Assembly: GCA_016165875.1 (NCBI GenBank)
Contig: JABBOT010000010.1
Location: 7,967,875-8,031,874 of the forward strand
Length of the DNA stretch: 64,000 nucleotides
Direction: 5' to 3'
Source: Acanthopleura granulata
Taxonomy: Eukaryota > Mollusca > Polyplacophora > Chitonida > Chitonidae
In this document: in pieces, positions 50,101-62,100 of the stretch
Position numbering within the stretch: position 1 is the stretch's first letter
How the letters are laid out: every line of letters begins with the position of its first letter
The notes under the pieces: generated by a model
What the model saw: only the letters and a program-made list of their open reading frames with translations
What the model was told of the DNA's origin: nothing
Database searches by the model: none
Translations under genes and position numbers: made by a program

Positions 50101-53100
50101 ATACACTCAGGAGCTGCAAATATCACACAGCATGCCTTCAGTCAAGACAACAGACTCAGCAGCTGCAAATATCAACATATCACGCCTTTGGTCATGTCAA
50201 TACACTCAGAAACTGCAAATATCAACATAGCATGCCTTCAGTCATGTCAATACACTCAGGAGCTGCAAATATCAACACAGCATTCCTTCAATCAGGTCAA
50301 CACACTCAGCAGTGGCAAATGTCAGCATAGAATTGGTCCTAGTTTAAGAAAGTAATACAGGTGCATGTGCATCAGTGAAAATCCTCTAAACATATCAGCA
50401 ACCACTATTATAATTGAGAACATTCTCAAAATAGCGAAAAACATCACCTTGACAACAGCCACCCTGATGGTCTCGGATTGATTCTGAGCAAGCACAATGA
50501 ACACTTCGGGACGCACGATTTTGGTCAGCGTAGCCAGCACCATGTCATCAGGTAGACTGTCCACGACATCACACAGCAAACGTAACAGACCTGCACAAAG
50601 AAACAAGTGACTGTCTCTGTGACGACTTCCTAGGTACTAGGTTATTAGCAGACCGAGAACAGCCGAATGGAAGAAATATCTCTATCATGCATGACCTGAA
50701 TGAAGCTGTACTGAAACCTTATTTATTAAGGTTTTAATTACATACCTCATAATGCAATCAACGTTTTAACCTGATCTTTATTTATTCACTTATTTCATTG
50801 GGCTATTATGCCATACTCAAGAATATTTCACTTATATGATGGCAACCAGCATTATGGTGGGAGGAAGCTGACCAGGGCTCGGTGGGGGAACCACAGCCAT
50901 CCACGGGTTGCTGGCAGAGCTTTCCACATACGGCCGGAGAAGAAGCCAGCATGTGCTGGAACCAGATTTAAGCAATGAAAATAGAAAAAAATTTTAGAGT
51001 TCAATTGATGATCTACGTACACAATGTGTTCTTAAATGATGTTACAACAACTGCATGTAGGTCTAACTGACAATCTGAGCAAAGGTACTAAATAATCAAC
51101 AAAGGAGACTAGTTCATTTACATATATGTAAGCATTTATACCTTCGCAAAGCATTTCCACTCCAGCTTCTCTTGTGTCATTTTCTCTATTCATATTTGGA
51201 TAAGTGAAAGGATAAGGCTCTGGCAATTCCTTGGTCACATCTTCAGGGCGTCCCTCTTGGGTCTCAGTTGTCATCTCTTTTGGCTGATAATAATCTATTA
51301 CGACAGGGGATGAGGCTGTAGAGGAGGGGTCTGCACCATTCTGAGGGTCGTGTTCTGGTCTGGCTGTAAACTGTATTGGTAGAGATTCAGAGGTCTGCGA
51401 GACACCATCCTCGGAGCCTTCCTCAGTCGCCATAGTGATGGGAGGATAGGAGGAGGATCTTTTCCTCCCAGTGGTTTCATCCTCAGCACTGCTTCCCTCA
51501 CTGCTTAGAATCTCGGTCCTCTGTAGAGAGCCTCTCTGAGATCGCTGAATTGCCAGAGGAGCAGAGGTCATGCTCATTGACTTCCGCAGGATTACTGCAA
51601 GATACAATTGCCTTCAAATGGGGAACTGGTAAAACTCTTTCCCACCTTTAAGAAAAGGGTCCAAAGCTGTGTACTATTTTGTTCTTTCCAGGTAGAATGT
51701 CCCCCATTTAGGTGCATTTGTGCATACAAACCCTTAGGTAGTACCCAAGCACTGAAGCATCACAACAATGAGTTTTGGACCTGTTAGTGTAGCCCGTCAG
51801 TGTCTCCCATTGCCAAAATATGGTCAAAAAATACCATAACATGTGCTCCTAAACAGGACAGAAAATCTTTCTCTCCATTTTTAGTTAAATCTTCTTACAT
51901 CAAATGATGTATTAAGTTCTCATTTATACTGATTCCGCTGTTTAACTCTCATGACACCACATGAAAACAAAATCTTACAAAACTTTAAGTAAACTATTTT
52001 AAATCAGCATAGAGCCATTTCAGTTTACTTGATAGTTGATAAAACTTGCTGGCAGGAGCGCAGAAAGACCTGGTCCTGCCAGCGAGCTGAGCAGGTTTAA
52101 GTGCAAACCTGTTCCCGGATCATTCTGTTCTCTGGCCATCACCTCTCTGGTGGATATGGTCCTGGATACCTTCCTGTTCTGATGAATCTCTGGCACCTGT
52201 TTCTCAGGGGCTACTGGAGTATCTGCAATCATACATATGTGTACATACATCACACAACGTGGCAAGAGGTCAGCTTTTACCAAAGTCTCTAAGTATCCAC
52301 ATGAACCATACCAGCCATAAACCCATGCAAGGAGATGATTTATGAATGTACCTTTTTCCAGAGTTTTCATTAAATTTTGAGAATACATGTTTACATGTGT
52401 GTTTATGTATTTTTATATAAAGCTGAACGATATATTTTGTATCATGTAAAAGTAGGATTTAAAATCCAAATCAGCACTTTAAAGTATTCTACCACATAAA
52501 CAAAAACCATCCCCTGGTAATAGACGTATTGGAAGCTCCTGCATGTTCTGTTTAAAATCTGGCATTCTTCATATAATACAGGTGTGGTGGCAGTTTTTCA
52601 AAATACATTTGCAATGAACAAACTCAATTCTCTCAGACTGTGTAGGACATGTACACGTACCAATTAACATTACATATGTAGGTGCAACAATTCCTTGTTT
52701 TGCTGTACAATGAGGGTTCACTTTGCTGGTCACACGAAAATCCTAACTCTGATATCTTCATGTTAGATTCCAATATTTAGAGTTAAAGGGAAGCCTCCAC
52801 GTGCACCATTAATGCTGTACATTATTAATTTGCCTGTGCAACATCTCAACAGCTGTAATAAGCCTTCCCACTCATTTGACATCAGTTCTAGGCTACCAAA
52901 TCCTACTGGACTCACTCCACCACAGGCTGAAGAAGTATCCCTCCTTCTGATTATGGACATAAGTGTTGACAGCTGGATGCATGATGAGCAGGAAGTCAAA
53001 CACTGAGATGATCATGTGCGAGTCGGGCGGCTGTCCCATCATGCTCCTAGTAATACTGACCACTGATTGGCTGATGGCAGGGGCCAGGGCAGGTAAGCCT

Positions 53101-56100
53101 TCCTGTAACCTTTCCTAGAAAAAAAAAGGGTGAAATATCGTAACTTAATGCCATCATCTTAGTGAACAGCATGAGTTTTTTGACTGGATCTGTCAGTGAC
53201 CCTGTGGTGATACTCGAAATGAGTATTGCCCTACGGAAATATGACACAGACTATCCTTGTGGCTTGGACAATGTGATCGTTTTCTGTATTTCAAAGTATT
53301 CCCTTTGACAATATCCATGGTGACCAATTGAGATTCAGAAAATTCAGGCAGAAAAACAATGTTTTCAAGGGAACACAGTCCAGTTAGGATGCATATCTCT
53401 GTGCGAGTCACGTTATACCAGGCTGGTGGCAAAAGTCAAGTTCACACACACTGGCACCAGATTGGTGAATCAATAATTAATCTACTTGCCAAGTCGGTAA
53501 CTGATCTTTAATCTTGCAAAATCGCTCCTAAATCCAAATTAAATTTTCAAATTTGAATATGTATTGTACACACAGTTTAATGTCTGGGCTTTCCCTAGCA
53601 CATCTTCAGCTATTGCTGACATCAGTTGTGATAAAAACATCTGCCAAACCTGATAGATGAGGAAGATCTTGTGAGTGATGTTGGCTGATTGGAACTGTTT
53701 GACATTGAACTCCTGATGAGGATGGTCATCACGTACGAGTAGTTCCAGACCCGCGAACAGCGTCTCCATCAGCAGGGGAGACAGCTCCACCCAGATCCTC
53801 CAGGCTAGCAGTAACTCGGCCACCACCTTAACGTTCCTCACCAATGCCTCTGTGCTCCGCTTAAGCACATAGCGACCATCACCTCGATCATACCTCAGTA
53901 TGGACTCGGTTGTACAGGAGTCAAACAATACCTACAATATCATCATGGACCGTATTTAGAATAATTGCTTAATATGTTAAAGTGTTCAGCACTAACTGAT
54001 ACAAACTGTTTTAATTATTTCATTGGTGCTGAGGTTTTTTTTCCATACAACTGTTAACACTGATGATTTGTTTATTTATTTGATTGGTGTTTTACATCGT
54101 ACTCAAGAATATTTCACTTATATGATGGCGGCCACCATTATGGTGGGAGGAAACCGGGCAGAGCCCGAGGAAAACCCACGACCATCCGCCGGTTGCTGGC
54201 AGACCTTCCCACGTACGGCCGGAGAGGAAGCCAGCATGAGTTGGTCTTGAACGCATAGCGACCACATTGGTGGGAGGCTTCATGTTTATACATGTATATA
54301 ATATCTGATGATCAGAGATCTGAACGTTCATGACACACATGTCCATGGCCATCTGGAATAAGTTCATAAACACCATCTCATCTGAGTGAAGCACTTTACA
54401 ACATTCCACCAATCAATTCCCCAAATTTATAGGAATCCTGGATCAGGAAGTGGTACTTGATCCATCAATGTTTTATCTCACAGAACTAATACAAACACAC
54501 GCATACAATATGGTACCTTGAGGGTGTAACTGCCCACGTGGCACCGAGAGCTGGTCAGACATTTGGCTAGCATAGCATATCCTGACATCTCATCACACTG
54601 CACAGACAGGCATGGCATGTGTTGTAACAGCGTCAGCAGAAGCCGAGTTACCAGCGCATGCAGCTGCTCCGCTGTCTCGAGACCTCCAGTTACCTCCCCT
54701 GACTCATTCACAGGATGCTCAAAAATCTGCCCAATGAAAATAGCCAACATAAATATTGAAAATGATGATTCAACTAGAGGGCTCTACCTGTGAACAGAAG
54801 ATATGAGTAAACAAGGTAAAGAAAAATATGCATTTGAGTCCTATGTGAAGAACTGTTTATAACAATTCCAGTATCAGGATCCAAATCACCACCAAAATTA
54901 ACGGAACCCATGCTAGTCTGAAGGCTGAGCACAGAGATTTATTCAAATTTACATAACCACCTTGGGAGATGAAATATCACTGACACAGTACCTTTGCAAC
55001 CAAGAAGAGGAATACCCCTATTCCCCCTGCATGCTGAATGGACTGCTCCAGCCTCTGTTTGACTTTTGGCTTCAGCTGACCTGTGATAAAGGCCGGTGTA
55101 ACAGTTGGGCGTTGTTGGAGCAGTCTGTTTTCAGTGACAGCTGATGGGGTGGGACCTGCCATGTTGCCTGTCGCTGCAGACAGATCTAGTTGTTTTACGG
55201 GTGGGTACACAGAGAACACTTGGGAAGTCTTGGGCGAGTACATTAGGATCAGAGATTCCTGAAACATACATGTAGAGAATATAAATTCAAACTTAATCAC
55301 TTAATCCACATTCTGAAATGACAATTTTCAAGTGGATAACTGGATCACAGTCCTCATATGATAATCAGGAGGAGGATTTCTTCCCACCATAGTGGTGGCT
55401 GACGTCATTAAGTACAAGTGAAATATTCTTGAGTAAAGGGTAAAGCCTAGAATAACAATCAAATGTAATACAAACAAATCAAGTACATCATTTAAGTATA
55501 TAAATTTATTAAAGTTATTAAGTATAAAGTAACTACAGACTCAGTCCTCCTTTTAAAATGAACTTATTCATGCGGATGGGCAGCTGCTGCATGAGAACAC
55601 TTGGTTACTGTAATTTTTCAACCTTTTCACATGTTTGTAAAATGCCTATTCATGCATATTCTGAGGGCATTATTCTTTGTAGACGAACAAAATTGTTCTT
55701 TTCTTAACGCCCTGAATTTGGGCATGCCACCAATGTACTTCAGTCTCCAAAACCAACTTAAAAAGTAGCATGAATTGCATCCAATGTTGCTCTTTCGCAT
55801 GTTGAGGCATTGGTAAGGTTGAGGAAATAATGTAGCAGTGACCTGTATTCTATAATTAAATCCTATCCAAGAGGTGAATGGATGCATTCAAACAAGAAGA
55901 AACAGAAGAGATTACAATGTACTCAGCTCTTCTGAAACAATAAAGTTCTAGCTCCGGTGAACTAATCAATAAAACTATTCCTCTGCAACATTTTTCAGCG
56001 TTTGATGGTGTAAGAACAATCCCACCCACCTGTACGTCTGTCAACATGACGGTCCTCAGGCCAACCAGAACATCATGGCTCACTGAGGAGTTCAGCACTG

Positions 56101-59100
56101 TCTTCTGACACAGATGACTACTGTAGTTGGCCTTACCACCTGAACAGTCACATTTACTGATACTCGCATTATCAGGTCCTAATGTGTACAGGTGGAAACA
56201 GGTGTCACAGGGAAAACTCGACCCTGCAAGACAAGAAAAGTAGTAGGAACAGGTATTATGACCAAGCTTTCTACATCTATGTGTACAACAATGCAGATAA
56301 ACTGCACATTCATGTACTCATAGGTCCAACACACCAACCATATGTACTAACTTAAATCTAAAGTGTTCTGTTCTAAGATCAATGTTTTCTATTGAAATAT
56401 GAGGAATCATTGACAGCAGCTTTTAGAAATTACCGCTTTCATAAAGCACAAGTCATCAATACAGCTTTGGTCTCCTAAGAGCTGTTCAGCTGTTGGTTTT
56501 TGGTCTACAAACAGAAATTCAGGAATTTGTTTCCTTCTTCATTTAAACCCATATATCAATATTCTCACCTTTGAAGAGCATGACATTGCCGAGGCTTAAT
56601 CTCCCTCTTGTCCAATCAGTGCTGTCTGTCTCGGTGCACTGTCCAATCAGAATACTGGGTGTCACTGCGGACACCTTGAGGGCAGGGTGATCAAGCGGAA
56701 AATCCCTCATGTCACAGCCATCAATAACCAGGGTGGCCTGGAGCAGCAGAACAACAAACCTCTGAACCTCTCTCATATTTCACTTCAGAGGTTTAGCTAC
56801 CTTAATTTGTCAACCTTTCTATTTCACCAAAATTGGTATGTATTTGTTGACAGAAAAGCACATTCAGCTTCATAAACACATTCCATTTCACAAACAGCTT
56901 CCACGTAAACTTTAGCGTTCTGGAACAGACAATAACTTCTAAACATAAAAGCATCAGAAGGAATTAAAATATAAATAAACCACACTGTTGGTGTGGCAGT
57001 TATTTCACAAAACAGAAAACATGCAGATTTCTATATGGGCAGCACAAAGTATGCGCGCACTGCTATTTATTAAGCAGATCATAATGTGTGCAGAATTTTG
57101 CTTCAGTAGAGTACAACGAGGGAACAACACTTATATGACTCAAGAATTCTTTGAGAACAGAACAGAATAAGTAAAAAATGCCATGGGAGCAATTTGTATG
57201 TTAACAGAACATAACATAAGCAAACTTCTATGTGAGCAGACAAATGTGTGAGTAGGTCTCTGTATCAGCAGTACACAACGTGCAGATCTCTGTATAAGTA
57301 GATCCCAATGTGAGGAGATCTCAGTGTTCAGATCTGTGTACGAGCAGATCTCAATGTGTGCAGACCTCTGTATGAGCAATACATGATGTGTGCAGATGTC
57401 TGTATGAGCACATTTCAAAGTGAGCAGATCTTTGTATGAGGAGATCTTTGTGCGTGCAGATTACCTTTCCCACCAGTGTGCTCCCATCCAGCTTCTCACA
57501 GTACATCACCACCAAATGATGCCACTTATTCTGCACCAGAATTCCCGACCAATCAAATTCTGTTAAGATATGTTCTCCATCCAACATATCACTTGTCAAC
57601 CTGTAAGAAATCAAGCAACAGAATCAGAATGAAGTAATCTGCAAAGACGACATATACAAAATGTATTTTCTCACATGTCGTGAAAGCAAGATTATTCAAA
57701 CGTATCAAAGACCTATTGTTCTACCCACACAAGTCAGTGTTCAACCAAAACAACATAGAAAACATCACAAAATGCGTGCTGTTGATACATGTACCATCAT
57801 TACAGATGCAGAACGAACTAAAAAACATGTTTCAAACCAAATCATCACCATAACAAGACGACAAACCTGAGAATAACGGAGCCACTGGTCAGATTGACCC
57901 AGACTTCCAACAGTTTCTCGGCCGTGCCCACAGAGACCACATGACAGCACTCTCCTGCCATGTTACTCAGCAGGTCTGTCTTACTGCGCTTCTGACGGCC
58001 ACCATCTTGATCTGCAGAGAAAATGCATATAAGAACAATCTACTCGAATGTTGAACCAAACTATTAAATCCACTTTATGTTGCTCAGGAAGAGTTTTCTT
58101 TTCTCAACATGAAATGACTGAAACCTAAAATGATAACAAGCAATTCACCATCTGAAAATTTAAACCACATGAAATTTTATGGAATTAAGTGCCTTGTTTA
58201 TGGACTTTCAATAAAACTGAGTATATTGATTATTGAATGAAGTGACTTAAACCACATATTCAACCAAAAGCTCAGGATCAGTGCTGAATGAATTAAACAT
58301 TCAGTATCAAAATGAATAAACTTCATATCTCAACACAAGTACACTGAATAGAACCATGATGTGAATGGAATCAATTTATTGTGTAAATAAAAAGTTTTGT
58401 CTGGTTGTAAGTTACTAATGTTGGTCACATGCCTGGCAAAGAATATGTGTACACCTACCACTGTGTGTTGAATACAAGCTGCTGGAAGCTGAGCCTCGTG
58501 TGGCCTTGGTGACCTCATCTCCCAGTGCAACCCAAAGAGTCAAGGTGAAGGCCACTTGGTAGGTGTGCCAGGGCAAGGTCTCACTGATGGGGTGATGGAG
58601 TGCACACATGTCCCAGACATTTCCTGCAGAAACTGAAATGATAACAGGACCACCACTCCTGTATTTCCACAGCATGTTGTTATAGTAATGACCTAAAATT
58701 TCAACCGGGGCCTCTGTGGCTCAGTTGGTTAGCACACTATCACAGTTTAATGACCTAGGAGCATCCCACAGTCGCTGTGAGTTCAAGTGCAGCTCATGTT
58801 GGCTTCCTCTCCAGGCGTACATGGGAGAGTCTGCCAGCAACCTGTGGATGTTCGTGGGTTTTCCCACAATACTGCTGGACGCCATTGTATCAGCGAAATA
58901 GTCCTGTGTACTGTGTAAAACACAAAACAAATAAATAAATACATAAATAATAGTTTATCCCACACTAAGTTGTTCATCTTGCCTGACTCTAAATTTAATA
59001 ATCTCAGGAAGGTGTTTTGAGGTTTGTTTGAAAGGCAGGACAATATTTTACTGGAAAAATTTAAGTTTCAGCACCAAAGGTAATATTTTATAACAATTAA

Positions 59101-62100
59101 TTCACTTTTAAAAAGGCACTTTTTGTGGCAAATTTGAGGTCATTTAATGTAAGTGTCAGTAAATGGGTAATACATGTACTTTATAACATTTCTTTGCCTC
59201 TAACATGCAGTTTTTGGAGCAAAAATTCAGTAAATATTTTGAATAAATACTATTTCAGTTAGAAAAATAAACCACATAAATGATTTATGCAGGGTGTCCT
59301 GCCAGTTTTGTAAATAAAGGGTAAGGCCTCAAGGAAACGCTTCTCATGGTGTATCTGCAGGGGTTTAAACCAGGTAATCAACAAAACAGGATCAATAAAC
59401 TGGGTAACTAACATCTACAACTTCCAAGAAGTTGTATAAAGTTTGATAGGAGAGTACATATATTTAAACTGCATAGGTCATTTCTGTAGGGCACCATGTC
59501 TCGGTGTCAAGTTCTTGATATTTTCACACATAAAAATGACAATCTGAATGCAATGTCGTCCAATACACCTCATCTGGCCATATTACTTTATAAAACACAA
59601 CCTTCACACATTCTAGATGTGATTAAAGGCAAAATGAGGACACTGACCTGTTTTCTGTGCCCCTCTGAGCTGACTTGGGGGGTTGGGCAGGAATGGTACA
59701 GGGAAGGAGAGGAAGTAACGGGGACTGATGGAGGATGTCTCTACCACAGTCATCAGTGTGGACAGCAGTGCCGACTGCAACAAAACACAGAACCCTACAT
59801 AATGTATAGTAATGTTGACTCCTACACTGTATCTCACTTGTCACACACAACAATGTGTACAACTACAGCAGAATACTCCTGACCAAAACCACTACTTTTT
59901 TTTTCCTTCAATTTTTTTTTTAAATTACCTGATTCAGTGTTGTTAAATAGGTCTTTTTCATATTTGATGCAGGTTCGACATACAACAGTAGTAAATGTAT
60001 ACAGAACTGTCTGTCCTGAAATGATGGTGGAATTTGACGTCACAAAGAGTGTAGCATCATCACATATCCACTGAAGCCAAGAAGCCCTTTAACTGGAAAC
60101 TGGAAACATGAAGAAGGTGTATTCATTTATTTCATTGTTGGTTTCACTTATTCCCTGGGTCAGAATTTTAGCAAAGGGTTAAGTGTTAATTTTTTAAAAA
60201 ATGGGACAGTGCATTTATATCCAACTCATCCTATTCTACCACATAACCTCTCTGACGTGAGTTTCTACTCGTAAATCTGACCATCACTGCATGTGACATA
60301 TTCTTGAAAACATGAATAAGCACCAGTCAAATAAGAAAGTAAATAAATTTTTCACTGTTTTAGCACGTCAACTTTTTGGCAGAAACATCCTGAACATACC
60401 ACGGGAGCAGTGGGTGTGTTGAATAGCTGCAGGAAAAGCTGGAGTTCTCTAGAGGTGATCTCATTCTGCGACAACAGCTGTGTCAGTTCTAGCAGCAGAC
60501 CCTGCTTCTCTGAAACAATACCGCCGCCAACACATATACAGTATAAGTGCAGTATAACTTCAATGACACTATTACTCAGTTATGTTAAACTACAATGATA
60601 CAACAGCAACATCATTCATACATGTACAATACATTTAGCTCTGTTTGCTTATTAAACAGCTAGGTCTCACAATTTCACCGTGTTCAAATATTAAAACATA
60701 CAGGTACATGTATTTCAGCTCTATAAGGAGTGTTTCTCATGATAGAAGGGTGTTTCAACGTTGGCCACCTTTATTAGTGCTGCATCACTAAAATATAACA
60801 CTAAAGACATCAGACATTGCGACTTTACTGTTTTGTCATACATTTACTACCAATGTACTACCAGTAAAAACTGCCTGATGAGTCTTTGTGTGATCCTCTT
60901 CCTGTTATATACAGAACAACAAAACTTGTTTTGCACCTTATTGGCCAAACGAGGAGTTTGTTTTGTTGAAATACCATCCCATAGGCATCATATTTATACC
61001 AATGCCTCACTAAAACACCATGTCTAAGATAGAAGATATGGCATATGACACACTCATGTCTGATGTCGAGCCACACTTTATCAGGACATTACTTTTCATT
61101 TCATTCTTGATAAAAGCAGCTGTGACATGATGATGATTAAACATTTGTATCTAATGTGCATCACATCCTGTTGACCTACATGTATTTGCAACGATTCTGC
61201 TCTGCACGGAATTACCCCCCTGGTCAAGCCACAACCAATATGAAATAGGGCGCAAGCAGTTTCTAACACATGAAACTACAATAAATGGGACCTTGTTGAA
61301 TTGCCTGAATGGCAGTGTAATTTGCAGGTTATTACAAGGAAGTAAAAACTCTTCTACTCATCAGGATTCACATTTTTTCACTCAAAATGGTTACTAAACA
61401 TTGCTGTGTAGTTCATTGTTCAGTGTCCAACAAGAAAATGAAGCAAGTTCACAGGTGTCCTACTCTGCAGTCAGTGGAGTTCTTCTATATTCCCCCAAAA
61501 CTACACGACCTCAAAAAACACAAAAGATGGCTGGAGATGATCAGAAGAGGCAAACGATCTTGGACTAATTCCAAATAAATACATGAAGATTTGTAAAAGT
61601 ATTGCCAACTGATCTCACTTTACGTACCATGTAGCCACTTTCAATGTCCCACCTAACCATAAACACGTCATTAATATGGCGTCGCACGAGGAATTCACTA
61701 AAGGCCAAATGATTAGGGCTGTTCAATTGCAAGTTTCTTGAATGACAGTTAGAAGTCTGTTGGCATATGACTGGTTTAATTTCACCAGTAGAATGCACAC
61801 AATTGAATGAGTTCAAACTATATATGAATTTACAGAATGGAACAATAATTCACAGGTGTGTTATATTTGACAATGTGTGGGGCTTTCCTTATTTCCTGGT
61901 GCACACATGTAAACAACGTTCATTAAAGAAATCTACAGATACCGGCCTGAATTAAAAATGGTAGAAGTATACCTTTATCTTCTGGGCTCTGACTGATAAA
62001 AACCTCTCTAAAACCACACAGTAGTGCTTCCAGACAGCCCTGTGTGGGATAAATAGAAGGATATCAGGTTACAGTTGAAACAATATGCACATTCACATTC

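Larger units (their letters stand above)
45437..55258 (-). other. LYST: LYST exons 12-24: helical repeat region with Ser-rich insert
   Basis: Exons 55258-54992, 54726-54517, 53931-53650, 53114-52916, 52222-52109, 51594-51142, 50590-50448, 49499-49330, 48689-48560, 48091-47991, 46730-46656, 46156-46071 and 45583-45437, about residues 542-1333. Matches to vertebrate LYST include [20 protein letters not shown] and the [17 protein letters not shown] stretch. Exon 17 (51594-51142) is a 151-residue low-complexity Ser/Thr/Glu-rich linker, as at the same place in human LYST. Exon 16's donor was set at 52109 because only a phase-1 donor joins to exon 17. A better-looking GTAAAC donor at 52028-52023 would put the join out of phase. 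Confidence 0.85.
56030..59774 (-). other. LYST: LYST exons 6-11: concanavalin A-like (LamG-type) domain
   Basis: Exons 59774-59648, 58632-58459, 58011-57867, 57600-57465, 56737-56569 and 56223-56030, about residues 227-541 of the visible protein. Typical ConA-like features are the alternating hydrophobic strands ([14 protein letters not shown]), '[20 protein letters not shown]', 'ATLVIDG', '[12 protein letters not shown]' and '[10 protein letters not shown]'. BEACH proteins such as NBEA, LRBA and LYST carry such a domain ahead of the helical repeats, where it is thought to serve in protein or glycan binding. Exon 11 is unusually rich in Cys (PCDTC, KCDCSGG). Confidence 0.85.

Noticed and set aside
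49472..50355. Several plus-strand frames of 60-165 codons
   Set aside because: Repetitive translation of the 50-bp array with 150-bp higher-order period; the real coding sequence here is LYST exon 19 on the other strand.
57140..57418. Minus-strand Ser/His/Ile-rich 92-codon frame
   Set aside because: Translation of the degenerate array beside exon 9; only 57600-57465 is exon.
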